Of a stretch of DNA of 64,000 bases, positions 33,329 to 45,640 are shown piece by piece; the first letter of the stretch is position 1, and the number at the start of each line of letters is the position of its first letter. Location of the stretch: positions 376,627,633 to 376,691,632 of the forward strand of contig NC_053039.3 in the NCBI RefSeq assembly GCF_002575655.3. Direction: 5' to 3'. The DNA is from Aegilops tauschii subsp. strangulata (taxonomy: Eukaryota > Streptophyta > Magnoliopsida > Poales > Poaceae). A program made the translations under genes and the position numbers. The notes under the pieces were generated by a model. The model made no database searches, was not told the origin of the DNA, and worked only from the letters and a program-made list of their open reading frames with translations.

Positions 33329-36300
33329 TGTAACGCCCACGATGCGGCTATATCTCCCACGTGTCGAGGCACGACTTAGAGGCATAACCGCATTGTAGGT
33401 ATTGTCGCAAGAAGGGTCATATTCACACAATCCCATGTAATGAACAAGAATGGGATAACGAGAGTTGGCTTACAATCGCCACTTCACACAATACATAAAT
33501 TAATTCATACATCATCCAAAATCCACACATAGACCGACTACGGTCAAATCCAAATGAAAATAAGATAACCCCAAATGCTAGATCCCCGATCGTCCCAACT
33601 GGGCTCCACTACTGATCATCAGGAAAAGAAACATAGTAACGACCACATTCCTCGTCGAACTCCCACTTGAGCTCGGTTGTATCATCTGCACTGGTATCGT
33701 CGGCACCGACAACTGTTTTGGTAGAATCTGTGAGTCACGAGGACTCAGTAATCTCACACCCGCGAGATCAAGACTATTTAAACTTATAGGAAAGGATGCT
33801 GTAATGAGGTGGAGCTGCAGCAGGCACTAAGCATATATGGTGGCTAACATACGCAAATGAGAGCGAGAAGAGAAGCAACGCAACGGTCGCGAAGCTAGAA
33901 ATGATCAATAAGTGATCCTGAACTACTTACGTTCATGCATAACTCAAACCATGTTCACTTCCCGGACTCCGCCGAAAAGAGACCATCACGGCTACACACA
34001 CGGTTGATGTATTTTAATTAAGTCAAGTGTCAAGTTCTCTACAACCGGACATTAACAAATTCCCATCTGCCTCATAACCGCGGGCACGGCTTTCAAAAGA
34101 TAATACCCTGCAGGGGTGTCCCAACTTAGCACATTATAAGCTCTCACGGTCAATGAAGGATAAACCTTCTCCCGGGAAGACCCGATCAGTCTCGGAATCC
34201 AGGTTTACAAGACATTTCAACAATGGTAAAACAAGACCAGCAAGACCACCCGCTGGGCCGACAAAACCCGATAGGAGCTGCACATATCTCGTTCTCAGGG
34301 CACACCGGATGAGACAGGCTACGAGTAAAACCCGCCCTCAAGTTTCCCCGAGGTGGCCCCGCAGGCGGCTCGGTTCGGACCAACACTCGAAGGAGCACTG
34401 TCCCGGGGGGGGGGGGGGTTAAAATAAAGATGACCCTCGGGCTCGCGAAAACCCAAGGGAAAAAGGCTTAGGTAGGCAAATGGTAAAACCAAGGTTGGGC
34501 CTTGTTGGAGGAGTTTTATTCAAGGCGAACTGTCAAGGGGGTCCCATAAATCACCCAACCGCGTTAGGAACGCAAACTCAAGGAACATAATACCGGTATG
34601 ACGGAAACTAGGGCGGCAAGAGTGGAACAAAATACCAGGCATAGGGCCGAGCCTTCCACCCTTTACCAAATATATAGATGCATTAATTAAATTAGAGATA
34701 TTGTGATATGCCAAAATATCCATGTTCCAACATGGAACCAACTTCAACTTCACCTGCAACTAGCAACGCTATAAGAAAGGCTGAGCCAAAGCGGTAACTT
34801 AGCCAAACAACGGTTTGCTAAGAAAGGATGGTTAGAGGCTTGACATGGAAATATGGGAGGCATGATATAGTAAGTGGTAGGTAGCGCAGCATAGCAATAG
34901 AACGAACAACTAGCAAAGCAAAGATATAAGTGATATCGAGGGTATGGTCATCTTGCCTGCAAGGTTCTCAGAGTTGTCGAAAGCTTGATCCTCGTAAGCG
35001 TACTCAACAGGTTCCTCGTCTCCCGGATCTACCCACAGCAAGAACACAAGCAATGGAACCACAATCAATCACGGGAAATGCACAAGCAACATGATGCAAT
35101 ACATGCATGATATGCAAGATATGATATGTGATGCGTATGCGTGCTCCGAAAGAAAAAGGATGAACAAGGCAGTAACTTGGCAAACCAAGTATGCCACTGG
35201 AAAGGTGAGATGATTTCGGTTGAAATCGATATAAAGATCACCGGAAACGGATGCACGGTTTGCAAATGGGAAGCAAAACAAGAATGACACGATTCTGCGA
35301 TTAACAGCATGATAGCACTTAGAATACATCAAGTAACTATGCTACAACACTCCAACATAGCAACAAAGCATATGACAGTAATTTACAGGAGATGCTTGAC
35401 AAAAGATGAACACTGAGCTATGGCTAGATCACAAAATAACAGGTTCAAACAAGCATGGAAAAAGTGCAAAAGATATCAGGTTCACAGACTTAGTAAAAAT
35501 ACTGGACATGCCAGAAACAGCATCAGGTAGCACTGTTCAGAGCAAGCAAAACACATGCTACAGGAACTTAAAATAGAAAAACAAGGCATGGAATGCATCT
35601 AGTAAATGCATAGAACAAAGTCCCTTACTGACCATGATCCAAAAAGGATCAGAAGATATGATGGCACCCATGTAAACATAGCAAGTTTCGTTAACAGGTT
35701 TCAGACTTGGCAGAAAACAGAGCATGGCATTAACAGACTTATGAAGGCATCTTTGTGAGCTTTATTCACTCATCTCAAAGCAATGCATGACAAAACAAGC
35801 ATACCTACAGCAAGATGGCATGTGTATGAAGCTATCCATAGCAAGAGCAAGTTCATAGCATGTATGGATCAGCTACAACAACCTTGGCAAAATTGAATAT
35901 CACGTTAACAATCTGCCAGGAATATTTTATAGCAAAATTAGAGCAAGATTAAGACATGCTAGGACACTCCATAATTGCAAACAGGGGCATGTATGGATAG
36001 AGCACAACTATATCTACAAAACATACTTACTGAACATACTCAAAAGAAGCATAGATCTCACTGTAGACACATGGATACATGGCAACAAAATAACAGCAGT
36101 AACAGACAGCAAAAATCCTAAGTCCCTGGAAACAGAAACATCACGAAGCCTAGTTTGCATGCTTGTGCTAGTCACCACATAGATCAAAAAAATACATGGC
36201 ATACACCTCTGTGAAGATGGCATGGCATAGATCAAAACACCTGTAGAGCTCATGCCCATAAGATGCACACATCAAATGGGACAAACATAACAAAACATCA

Positions 36301-37594
36301 TGTTCTGTAAACAGACCGCAGTTAACAGCATATAGCACTCTTGCACCAGAGATTTGGGCAGGAAGATGGACTCAAACGAGCATGGCACGATCGAACAAAA
36401 TGAAGAGCATCTCGAGACGAACATTTTGATATATCATGCACGCAAAACGGAGCAGTAAGCGATGAGATATGATGCGATGAACATGAGCACATAATGCAAT
36501 ATCCTCGGGACTTAGCAGAAAACGAGGGGGGGGGGAAGTCAACCTCTCCAGATCGGATCGGGCACGGAAGCCGAGGCGGCCGGGATTCCCGCCGGAGATC
36601 GAGCGCGCGGCGGCCGGAGATGAAGGAGAGGCGACGGGGCCGGTGCGGAGAGGGAGGAGACCTCGCCGGAGATGGCGCGGTGGAGGCGGCGGTGTTGGTG
36701 ACGGCGCGGTGGTCGGCGGAGTCGAGGCGGCGGCGGACGGCGCGACGGCGGCGGGGTCAGCTACGGCGGCTCGGGGTGCGGTGCCGGCGGAGGACCGGAA
36801 GGACGAGGGCGGCGGCGCGGGGCGTGGGAGGAGGCGGCGCGGGAGCCTCGGGCGCGGGCGCGGCGGTCGGGCTCCGCGGGCCAGACGCGGGCCTCGCGGG
36901 CCGGCGGCGGTGGGGCGGCGGCGGAGACACGTGTCGCGCCCCGATGGGTCGGGCACGGCGGCGGGATTCATCCGGCGCCGGCCGGACGTGTTCGGCGCGC
37001 GGAAGGAGCGGGGCTAGGGTTTTCGGGACCCGGGATTTTGGAGGGGATCACATACTTATAGGTAGAGGGAGCTAGGAGGCTCCAAATGGAGTGCGGTTTT
37101 CGCCCACACGATCATGATCGAATGACCGAGAGCATGGAGGGGTCTTAGATGGGTTATTGGGCTGTTTGGAGGGTTTTTTTCTGCAACACACAAAAAGCCT
37201 TTGCGGTTACCCGGTTAGCCGTTGGAGCACCAAACGACCTCCAAATGGAACGAAACTTGACAGGTGGTCTACCGGTGGTATACCAAGGCCACTTGGCAAG
37301 CCTCGGTCCATTCCAAGAACGTTTAACACCCGCTCACGAAAAGAAACAAGAGGGGTGCGCCGGTGTACGTGGGAGTGTCGGATTGCAAAACGGACAACGG
37401 GGAAAATGCTCGGATGCATAAGACGAACACGTATGCAAATGAGATGGACATGATGACATGATATGAGATGCATGACATGAACAAAATGCAAAACCAAAAA
37501 TGAAACCCGACCACGAAGGGAATATCATAACACATAGCCGAAAATGGCAAGAGTTGCAGTTACAAATATGGAAAGTTACATCCGGGGTGTTACA
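33329..37594 (-). repeat. 5' LTR of the chromovirus, full length (4266 bp)
   Basis: On the minus strand it begins TGTAACACCCCGG at 37594 and ends GGGCGTTACA at 33329, so the ends form TGTAAC/GTTACA. It contains the 1725 bp (34643-36367) missing from the other LTR and the sequence 33329-34112 lost to the Tat insertion there. A G13 run near 34405 matches one in the other copy. The five bases GAGGC after 37594 would be its TSD; the partner is not in the window. Confidence 0.9.
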
Positions 37595-38545
37595 GAGGCG
37601 TTGGCTCTAACTGAACCCGAGTGAGTTGTTGTACTCTAACTGAACCCGAGTGATTGCACTGCAGGCTACGTGTTACTGAACCCGAGCGATCGATCGATGG
37701 CTGTTAACTGAACCCGATCGCGCGATTCCTTCCCTACTGCTGCTAACTGAAGCCGATCGATGCTGCCTCTGGATGAACAGTGAGCGTTGCTGGGGGGGGG
37801 GGGTTGGATGAACAGTTCCCGGTGGGGGTGGATATACAGGACCCCGTGGTGTTGCCTCTGGATGAACAGGACCCCGATCGGTCGAGCCGGTTGGGGCTGG
37901 ATGGATAGGACCCCGTGGAGGGCAGGATGAACAGGACCACCCCGTGGAGGGTAGAATGAACAGTAGACGGTGGAGGGCTGGATGAACAGTAGCCCGTGGA
38001 GGGGTGGTTGAACAGGAGCCCGTGGAGAGGGTTGGTTGAACAGTAGCCGGTGGAGCAGCGCGTGGTGGAGGCTGGATGAACACGAGCCCGTGGATGAACA
38101 GTCGCGGGTGGAGGCTAGAGGAGGTCGACGGTGGATGAACAGTAGCCCGTGGAGGCAGGAGGGGGTCGATGGTGGAGATGAACAGTGTCCCGTGGAGTCC
38201 CGTTTTGCGGTACGCCACACCCCTCCCGATGAACAGGACCCCCCGTTTCGACCGTAGCGCTCCAAGACAAGTCCGTTTCCTCCGTTTTGCGGCACGCCAC
38301 ACCCCTCCCGATCAACAGGACCCCCGTTTCGACCGTAGGAGGTCCGTTTCCTCCGTTTTGCGGTACACCAAACCCCTCCCGATGAACAGGATCCCGTTTC
38401 AAACGTGGCCGGTCGAACACAAGGCCGTTTCCTCCGTTCTGCGGTACGCCAGGCCTCGTTTCCATGGGCTGTTCCGTCCAAGCCCTCCCGATGAACACGA
38501 CGACGCATTCCGTTCCGACCCAGCCGGTTGGCTCCCCATGAACAC
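37595..38545. repeat. TGAACAG and AACTGAACCCGAG repeat array
   Basis: Two linked sets of short degenerate repeats. First come about five copies of AACTGAACCCGAG (37608-37750), then about seventeen copies of GATGAACAG followed by (T/G)A(G/C)CCCGTGGAGG at 20-75 bp spacing. Between 38200 and 38450 these merge into a roughly 75-bp repeat (CCGTTTTGCGGTACGCCACA … GATGAACAGGACCCC). Long open frames on the minus strand here are repeat-driven (Cys-Ser-Ser, Pro and Arg rich) and are not genes. It may be the subterminal region of a large DNA transposon. Confidence 0.7.
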
Positions 38546-38800
38546 GACGACGACGCTGTTTCTCCGTTCCGACCCAGCCATGTACACGACCCCTGGCCGT
38601 ACGTATGCGCGAGTAGGCATTCGAGACCCTGCCCGTATGTACGTACGTGGCTGTATTTTCTTTCTTGCACACTGGCCGCTGTACGTACGTGTACATGCTA
38701 CGTGCGCGCCTCTACTACGACACGTGCGCGCCTCTACATCGACCTGTATGTACGTACACGTTCGCGACCAGAATGACAATGCTACGTACGCTTCGACCAT
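38546..38800. other. TACGTACG-rich spacer
   Basis: Short palindromic TACGTACG/CGTACGTG motifs recur near 38600-38760 between the two arrays. No gene is seen. Confidence 0.5.
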
Positions 38801-38924
38801 GTGGGTCCCAGCAGTCAGGGGGAAACATTTTTTTCGCGAAATACAGTGGCCCGTCCGGTGGGTCCCAGCTGTCAGGTGGAGGAATCATTATTTTCCACGT
38901 AATAAGGAGGCACTTCCTTGCTGC

Positions 38925-40558
38925 GGCCGTGGACACAGCTGTCAGCCTCTCCACGTACAGTCCACGTCCGATGGAAGTCGTTCCTTGACCACGTTGACCA
39001 CGCCGCGCCGAGAGCACCAGGGCGGTGGACGACGGCGAGGCCTAGGAAGGGGACGACGGGGAGCCGGGAAAGACGCGGCAATGGAAGCCCGCGCGGAGAG
39101 GAGTACAAGGGTTCACTGGTTCAGCTGCGGTGTGAGGCTGCCGTCGCCGTAGGGCCTGACCAACGGTGGGAATAGTAGGGGGCGGTGAGGCCTCCGCGGC
39201 AGCACAACCGGCCACGAGAGGCAGGAGCATGCGGCACGACCGGCGCTGCTTTTGGCGGCTGGAGCAAGAAGACCAGAGGTTGAAGGAGCACTACGACCGT
39301 TGGATGGACATCGTACGGTCACTGGAGCTAGAATCGTTCATATTGACTAAAGTTGACAAAGGCCCCCGTCCCAATCAACTTAGTAGGCCCACAAGTCAGC
39401 CTCCCACCATGGTGGGTCCCAGCTAGCAGGGGGAGTATTCATTTTTTTGTGCGTAATAAGGAGGCACTTCCTTGTGTGCGAAGATATAGCTGGTGGGTCC
39501 GAGCTGTCAGCGGCGGTAACGTTTTTTCGCGAAATACAGAGGCCCTTTCGGTGGGTCCTTGATGTCAGGTGGAGGAATCATTATTTTGCGCGTAATAAGG
39601 AGGCATTTCCTTGCGTGCGGCCGTGGAGCCAGCTGTCGGCCTCTCCACGTACTGTCCACTTCAGATGCATGTCGGTCGTTGACCACGTTGACCAGGCCAC
39701 GCCGGGAGCACCAGGGCGGTGGACGACGGCGAGGCCTAGGAAGGGAATGACACGGAGGCAGGGAAGACTCGGCAGTTGTTTCCCACGCGGAGGGGAGTAC
39801 GACTGTACGAGGGTTTACTGGTTCGTTTGCCGTCGCCGGAGAATAACAGCAGGTGTGGGTGAGTAGAGGGATGGCTAGACCAGCGATGGGAGTACGGTGG
39901 AGCGGTGAGGCCTGCGCGGCAGCAGAGCCGGCCGCGGGGAGGAGGGAGCAGGCAGTCCCGCCGGCGCTTGTTTGAGCGGCTGGAGCAGGAAGAGCAGAGA
40001 TTGCAGAAGCACGACGGCCGTTGGATGGCCATCCAACAGTCAATGCTTGTGCGTCAACCTTTTTTTAGGAAAGCCTCAAATCTATGGAAAACAGCATACA
40101 GCCCATCTGCCATTATTTCTAATAATTTACAGCCCATTTGCTAATTATTAAGGTTTTTTTGGACCCCATATTCTTTTTGTTAGCATTACATCCCATATTG
40201 TGGCCACGGTTAAAAAATTATACGAAATTTTGCATATTTCGGTGCGGTCCGAACTGTTTTTAATCCCGAAATTCCAACTCACATTCAAACTGATTTTAAA
40301 AATAAATGTATATCAATATAAAATTCAACAAATTCTCCACGCATAAAAATTAATGTAATTTAAAATCTCGAAATGAAAAAAAAGATATTGAAACTAATTG
40401 CCGGTTTGATGTGTTTTAAAAATGTACAACCCATTTCTCATTACTGATGGCCATTTTCTCGGCCAGCCGAATGAAAGCTCTCCTCGTCTTGAAAGATTTG
40501 CAGCCCAACAGGCCTGACAAAGCGACTTACTTGGCAAATCACAAAAAAACTGGGCTGT
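38925..40558. repeat. Array unit 1
   Basis: 1634 bp, blocks A-B-C. Its start GGCCGTGGACACAGCTG differs slightly from the later units. Confidence 0.8.
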
Positions 40559-42188
40559 GGCCATGGACCCAGCTGTCAGCCTCTCCACGTACAGTACTCT
40601 TCCGATGGAAGTCGTTCCTTGACCACGTTGACCACGCCGCGCGGAGAGCACCACGGCGGTGGACGACGACGAGGCCTAGGAAGGGGACGACGCGGAGCCG
40701 GGGAAGACGCGACAGTGGAAGCCCGCGCGGAGAGGAGTACGAGGGTTCACTGGTTCGGCCGCGGTGTGAGGCTGCCGTCGCCGCAGGGCCTGGCCAGCGG
40801 TGGGAATAGTAGGGGCGGTGAGGCCTTTGCAGCAGCACAGCCAACCACGGGAGGCACGAGCATGCAGCACGACCGGCGCTGCTTTGGGCGGCTAGAGCAA
40901 GAAGACCAGAGGTTGAAGAAGCACTACGGCCGTTGGATCGACATCGTACGGTCACTGGAGCTAGAATCGTTCATATTGACTAAAGTTGACAAAGGCCCGC
41001 GTCCAAGTCAACTTAGTAGGCCCACAAGTCAGCCTCCCACCATGGTGGGTCCCAGCTAGCAGGGGGAGTATTCATTCTTTTTGTGCGTAATAAGGAGGCA
41101 CTTCCTTGCGTGCGAAGATATAGCTGGTGGGTCCGAGCTGTCAGCGGCGGTAATGTTTTTTCGTGAAATACAGAGGCCCTTTCGGTGGGTCCCTGATGTC
41201 AGGTGGAGGAATCATGATTTTGCGCATAATAAGGAGGCATTTCCTTGCGTGCGGCCATGGACCCAGCTGTCGGCCTCTCCACGTACAGTCCACTTCAGAT
41301 GCATGTCGGTCGTTGACCACGTTGACCAGGCCGCGCCGAGAGCACCAGGGCGGTGGACGACGGCGAGGCCTAGGAAGGGAATGACACGAAGGCAGGGAAG
41401 ACTCGGCAGTTGTTTCCCACGCGGAGGGGAGTACGACTGTACGAGGGTTTACTGGTTCGTCCGCCGTCGCCAGAGAATAACAGCAGGTGTGGGTGAGTAG
41501 AGGGATGGCTAGGCCAGCGATGGGAGTACGGTGGGGCGGTGAGGCCTGCGCGGTAGCAGAGCCTGTCGCGGGAAGGAGGGAGCTTGCAATCCCGCCGGCT
41601 CTTGTTTGAGCGGCTGGAGCAGGAAGAGCAGAGATTGAAGAAGCACCACGGCCGTTGGATGGCCATCCAACAGTCACTGCTTGTGCGTCAACCTTTTTTT
41701 TAGGAAAGCCTCAAATCTGTGGAAAACAACATACAACCCATCTGCCATTATTTCTAACAATTTACAGCCCATTTGCTAATTATTAAGGTTTTTTTGGAGC
41801 CCATATTCTTTTTGTTAGCATTACAGCCCATATTGTGGCCACGGTTAAAAAATTATACGAAATTTTGCATATTTCGCTGCGGTCCGAACTGTTTTTAATC
41901 CCGAAATTTCGACTCACATTCAAACTGATTTTAAAAATAAATGTATATCAATCCAACAAATTCTCCACGCATAAAAATTATTGTAATTTAAAATCTCGAA
42001 ATGAAAAAAAAGATATTTGAAACTAATTGCCGGTTTGATGTGTTTTAAAAATGTACAGCCCATTTCTCATTACTGATGGGCCATTTTCTCGGCCAGCCGA
42101 ATGAAAGCTCTCCTCGTCTTGAAAGATTTGCAGCCCAACAGGCCTGACAAAGCGACTTACTTGGCAAATCACAAAAAAACTGGGCTGT
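40559..42188. repeat. Array unit 2
   Basis: 1630 bp, blocks A-B-C; almost the same as unit 3. Confidence 0.85.
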
Positions 42189-43826
42189 GGCCGTGGACCC
42201 AGCTGTCAGCCTCTCCACGTATAGTACTCTTCCGATGGAAGTCGTTCCTTGACCACGTTGACCACGCCGCGCAGAGAGCACCACGGCGGTGGACGACGGC
42301 GAGGCCTAGGAAGGGGACGACGCGGAGCCGGGGAAGACGCGGCAGTGGAAGCCCGCGCGGAGAGGAGTACGAGGGTTCACTGGTTCGGCCGCGGTGTGAT
42401 GCTGCCGTCGCCGCAGGGCCTGGCCAGCGGTGGGAATAGTAGGGGCGGTGAGGCCTTCGCGGCAGCACAGCCGACCACGGGAGGCACGAGCATGCGGCAC
42501 GACCGATGCTGCTTTGGGCGGCTGGAGCAAGAAGACCAGAGGTTGAAGAAGCACTACGGCCGTTGGATGGACATCGTACGGTCACTGGAGCTAGAATCGT
42601 TCATATTGACTAAAGTTGACAAAGGCCCGCGTCCAAGTCAACTTAGTAGGCCCACAAGTCAGCCTCCCACCATGGTGGGTCCCAGCTAGCAGGGGGAGTA
42701 TTCATTCTTTTTGTGCGTAATAAGGAGGCACTTCCTTGCGTGCGAAGATATAGCTGGTGGGTCCGAGCTGTCAGCGGCGGTAATGTTTTTTCGCGAAATA
42801 CAGAGGCCCTTTCGGTGGGTCCCTGATGTCAGGTGGAGGAATCATGATTTTGCGCGTAATAAGGAGGCATTGCCTTGCGTGCGGCCATGGACCCAGCTGT
42901 CGGCCTCTCCACGTACAGTCCACTTCAGATGCATGTCGGTCGTTGACCACGTTGACCAGGCCGCGCCGAGAGCACCAGGGCGGTGGACGACGGCGAGGCC
43001 TAGGAAGGGAATGACACGGAGGCAGGGAAGACTCGGCAGTTGTTTCCCACGCGGAGGGGAGTACGACTGTACGAGGGTTTACTGGTTCGTCTGCCGTCGC
43101 CAGAGAATAACAGCAGGTGTGGTTGAGTAGAGGGATGGCTAGGCCAGCGATGGGAGTACGGTGGGGCGGTGAGGCCTGCGCGGTAGCAGAGCCGGTCGCG
43201 GGAAGGAGGGAGCATGCAATCCCTCCGGCTCTTGTTTGAGCGGCTGGAGCAGGAAGAGCAGAGATTGAAGAAGCACGACGGCCGTTGGATGGCCATCCAA
43301 CAGTCACTGCTTGTGCGTCAACCTTTTTTTAGGAAAGCCTCAAATCTGTGGAAAACAACATACAGCCCATCTGCCATTATTTCTAACAATTTACAGCCCA
43401 TTTGCTAATTATTAAGGTTTTTTTGGAGCCCATATTTTTTTTGTTAGCATTACAGCCCATATTGTGGCCACGGTTAAAAAATTATACGAAATTTTGCATA
43501 TTTCGCTGCGGTCCGAACTGTTTTTAATCCCGAAATTTTGACTCACATTCAAACTGATTTTAAAAATAAATGTATATCAATATAAAATCCAACAAATTCT
43601 CCACGCATAAAAATTATTGTAATTTAAAATCTCGAAATGAAAAAAAGATATTTGAAACTAATTGCCGGTTTGATGTGTTTTAAAAATGTATAGCCCATTT
43701 CTCATTACTGATGGGCCATTTTCTCGGCCAGCCGAATGAAAGCTCTCCTCGTCTTGAAAGATTTGCAGCCCAACAGGCCTGACAAAGCGTCTTACTTAGC
43801 AAATCACAAAAAAAAAACTGGGCTGT
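42189..43826. repeat. Array unit 3
   Basis: 1638 bp, blocks A-B-C. The difference from unit 2 is mainly small indels in block C. Confidence 0.85.
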
Positions 43827-44560
43827 GGCCGTGGACCCAGCTGTCAGCCTCTCCACGTATAGTACTCTTCCGATGGAAGTCGTTCCGTGACCACGTTGAC
43901 CACGCCGCGCGGAGAGCACCACGGCGGTGGACGACGGCGAGGCCTAGGAAGGGGACGCCGCGGAGCCGGGGAAGACGCGGCAGTGGAAGCCCGCGCGGAG
44001 AGTACGAGGGTTCACTGGTTCGGCCGCGGTGTGAGGCTGCCGTCGCCACAGGGCCTGGCCAGTGGTGGGAATAGTAGGGGGCGGTGAGGCCTCCGCGGCA
44101 GCACAGCCGGCCACGGGAGGCAGGAGCATGCCGCACGACCGGCGCTACTTTGGGCGGCTGGAGCAAGAAGACCAGAGGTTGAAGAAGCACTACGGCCGTT
44201 GGATGGACATCGTACGGTCACTGGAGCTAGAATCGTTCATATTGACTAAGTTGACAAAGCCCTTCGTCCCCGTCAACTTAGTAGGCCCACAAGTCAGCCT
44301 CCCACCGAGGTGGGTCCCAGCTAGCCGGGGGAGTATTCATTTTTTTGCGTAATAAGGAGGCACTTCCGGTGGGTCCGAGGTGACAGCGGGGGGAACGTTT
44401 TTTTTGCGAAATACGGTGGCCCATCAGGTGGGTCCCAGCAGTCAGGGGGCAAACATTGTTTTCGCAAAATACGGTGGCCCGTCCAGTGGGTCCCCGCGGC
44501 CAGTTGGAGGAATCATTATTTTCCGCGTAATAAGGAGGCACTTACTTGCTGCGGCCGTGG
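43827..44560. repeat. Array unit 4, partial
   Basis: Block A is present, then the sequence departs from the other units after about 44350 and passes into diverged copies. Block C is absent. Confidence 0.75.
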
Positions 44561-45640
44561 ACCCAGCTGAGACTCTCCACGTACAGTATACTTCCGATGG
44601 AAGTCGTTCCTTGACCACGTTGACCTCGCCGTGTTCCGTTGCATGCATGCGTCCATGGGCGTGGTGCGTCCCCACTGTCAGCCTCTCACATACAGTCATC
44701 TTTCGATGACTCTCGGTTGTTGACCACGTTGACCACACCGTGCCGAGCGCACCCAGACTGGAACGACCCGGAGATGGGGAAGACGGGGCAGTGGAGTCGC
44801 AGATGGAGAGGAGTGGGAAACTTCACTGTTTCGGGTGCGCGGCAGTACAGCCGCGGTGCCGCCCACGGGAGACAGGAGCAAGAACAGAGGTTGAAGAAGG
44901 AACATCCAACGGTCCAGCTGCTAGAATCATTTGTTGATTAAGTTGACAAAGACGTGCGTACACGTCCGCTTAGTAGGCCCACAAGTCAGTCACCAAATCT
45001 GACGGGTCCCAGCTGTCAACGGGATGAATAATTTTTTCCGCAAAACAAGGAGGTTGTTCCTTCCGTGCGAAGATACAACCGGTGGGTCCCAGCTGTCAGG
45101 TGGAGGAAACATTTTTTTTCAGCTTAATAAGGAGGAACTTTCCTTGCGTGCGACCATGGACCTCGTGGGTCCCAGCCGTCGGGCTCTCCACGTACAGTCC
45201 TCTTCCGATGACTCTCATTTGTTGACCACGCCGCACCGAACGCAGCGAGGCGGTGGATGACGGCGAGGCCCCGGACGGGAACGACTCTGTGGTGGGAAAA
45301 CGTGGCAGTGGAGTCGCAGATTGAGAGGAGGAGAAGGGTTATAACCGGTTTTGTTGCGGCGTGGGGCTGTAGTCTGTGGAGAATAACAGGAGGTGTCGAG
45401 GGGTGGAGGGATAGCCTGGCCGGCGGTGGGGTAGCGCTTCGCAGCGATGCGTGCTAAGCAGAGCCGCTAGCTGCCGGAGGCCGGACCAGGCGGTCCCGGC
45501 GACGCTGCAGGAAGAAGATGAGAGATTGAAGGTGCATGCCGGCCATTGGATATAAATCCAATGGCTGTGGATGACACAATCATTTGTTGACCAAGTTGAC
45601 AACGCCCTGCGTAGGCTTCGACCTATTAGCCCACATGTCA

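Larger units (their letters stand above)
26193..37594 (-). mobile_element. Chromovirus gypsy retrotransposon (Tekay/Del-like), minus strand
   Basis: Nearly complete element: 5' LTR 33329-37594, primer-binding site 33312-33326, leader, gag and pol on the minus strand, then 3' LTR 27916 down to 26193. The C-terminal chromodomain-like segment of the integrase and the gag-pol order put it among chromoviruses; the Tekay/Del assignment is inference. The 3' LTR is interrupted at 26193 by the Tat element and carries a 1.7-kb internal deletion. The LTR copies look a few percent different, so this is not a very recent insertion. Confidence 0.88.
38802..45640. repeat. Higher-order tandem array, units of about 1.63 kb
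   Basis: Landmark GGCC(G/A)TGGAC(A/C)CAGCTGTC starts units at 38925, 40559, 42189 and 43827, giving periods of 1634, 1630 and 1638 bp. Each full unit holds block A (GGTGGACGACGGCGAGGCC … AGTTGACAAAGGCC), a diverged half-repeat block B (CTGTCGGCCTCTCCACG … GGCCATCCAACAGTCA) and an AT-rich block C (ACAGCCCATTTGCTAATTAT … CCATTTTCTCGGCCAGCCG). Units are very similar. After 44560 only diverged, incomplete A/B blocks remain. GTGGGTCCCAGCTGTCAG recurs throughout. Open frames on both strands (139, 146 and 178 codons) are kept between units only because the DNA is. Confidence 0.9.

Noticed and set aside
37666..38696. Long minus-strand open frames (334, 209 and 193 codons)
   Set aside because: They lie over the GATGAACAG array and have low-complexity Cys-Ser-Ser, Pro and Arg repeats that follow from the DNA repeat. 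All three minus-strand frames are open at once and there is no domain.
39507..43307. A 178-codon minus-strand frame kept in three array units (39507-40043, 41141-41677, 42771-43307) and plus-strand frames of 139-146 codons
   Set aside because: Units are nearly identical in DNA, so equal lengths are expected. Frames are open on both strands, with Arg/Pro-rich content and no recognisable domain or start context.
37600..45640. CRISPR-like or satellite immune array
   Set aside because: Repeats are not separated by unique spacers of even size, and the setting is a plant nuclear genome. Tandem duplication explains the pattern.
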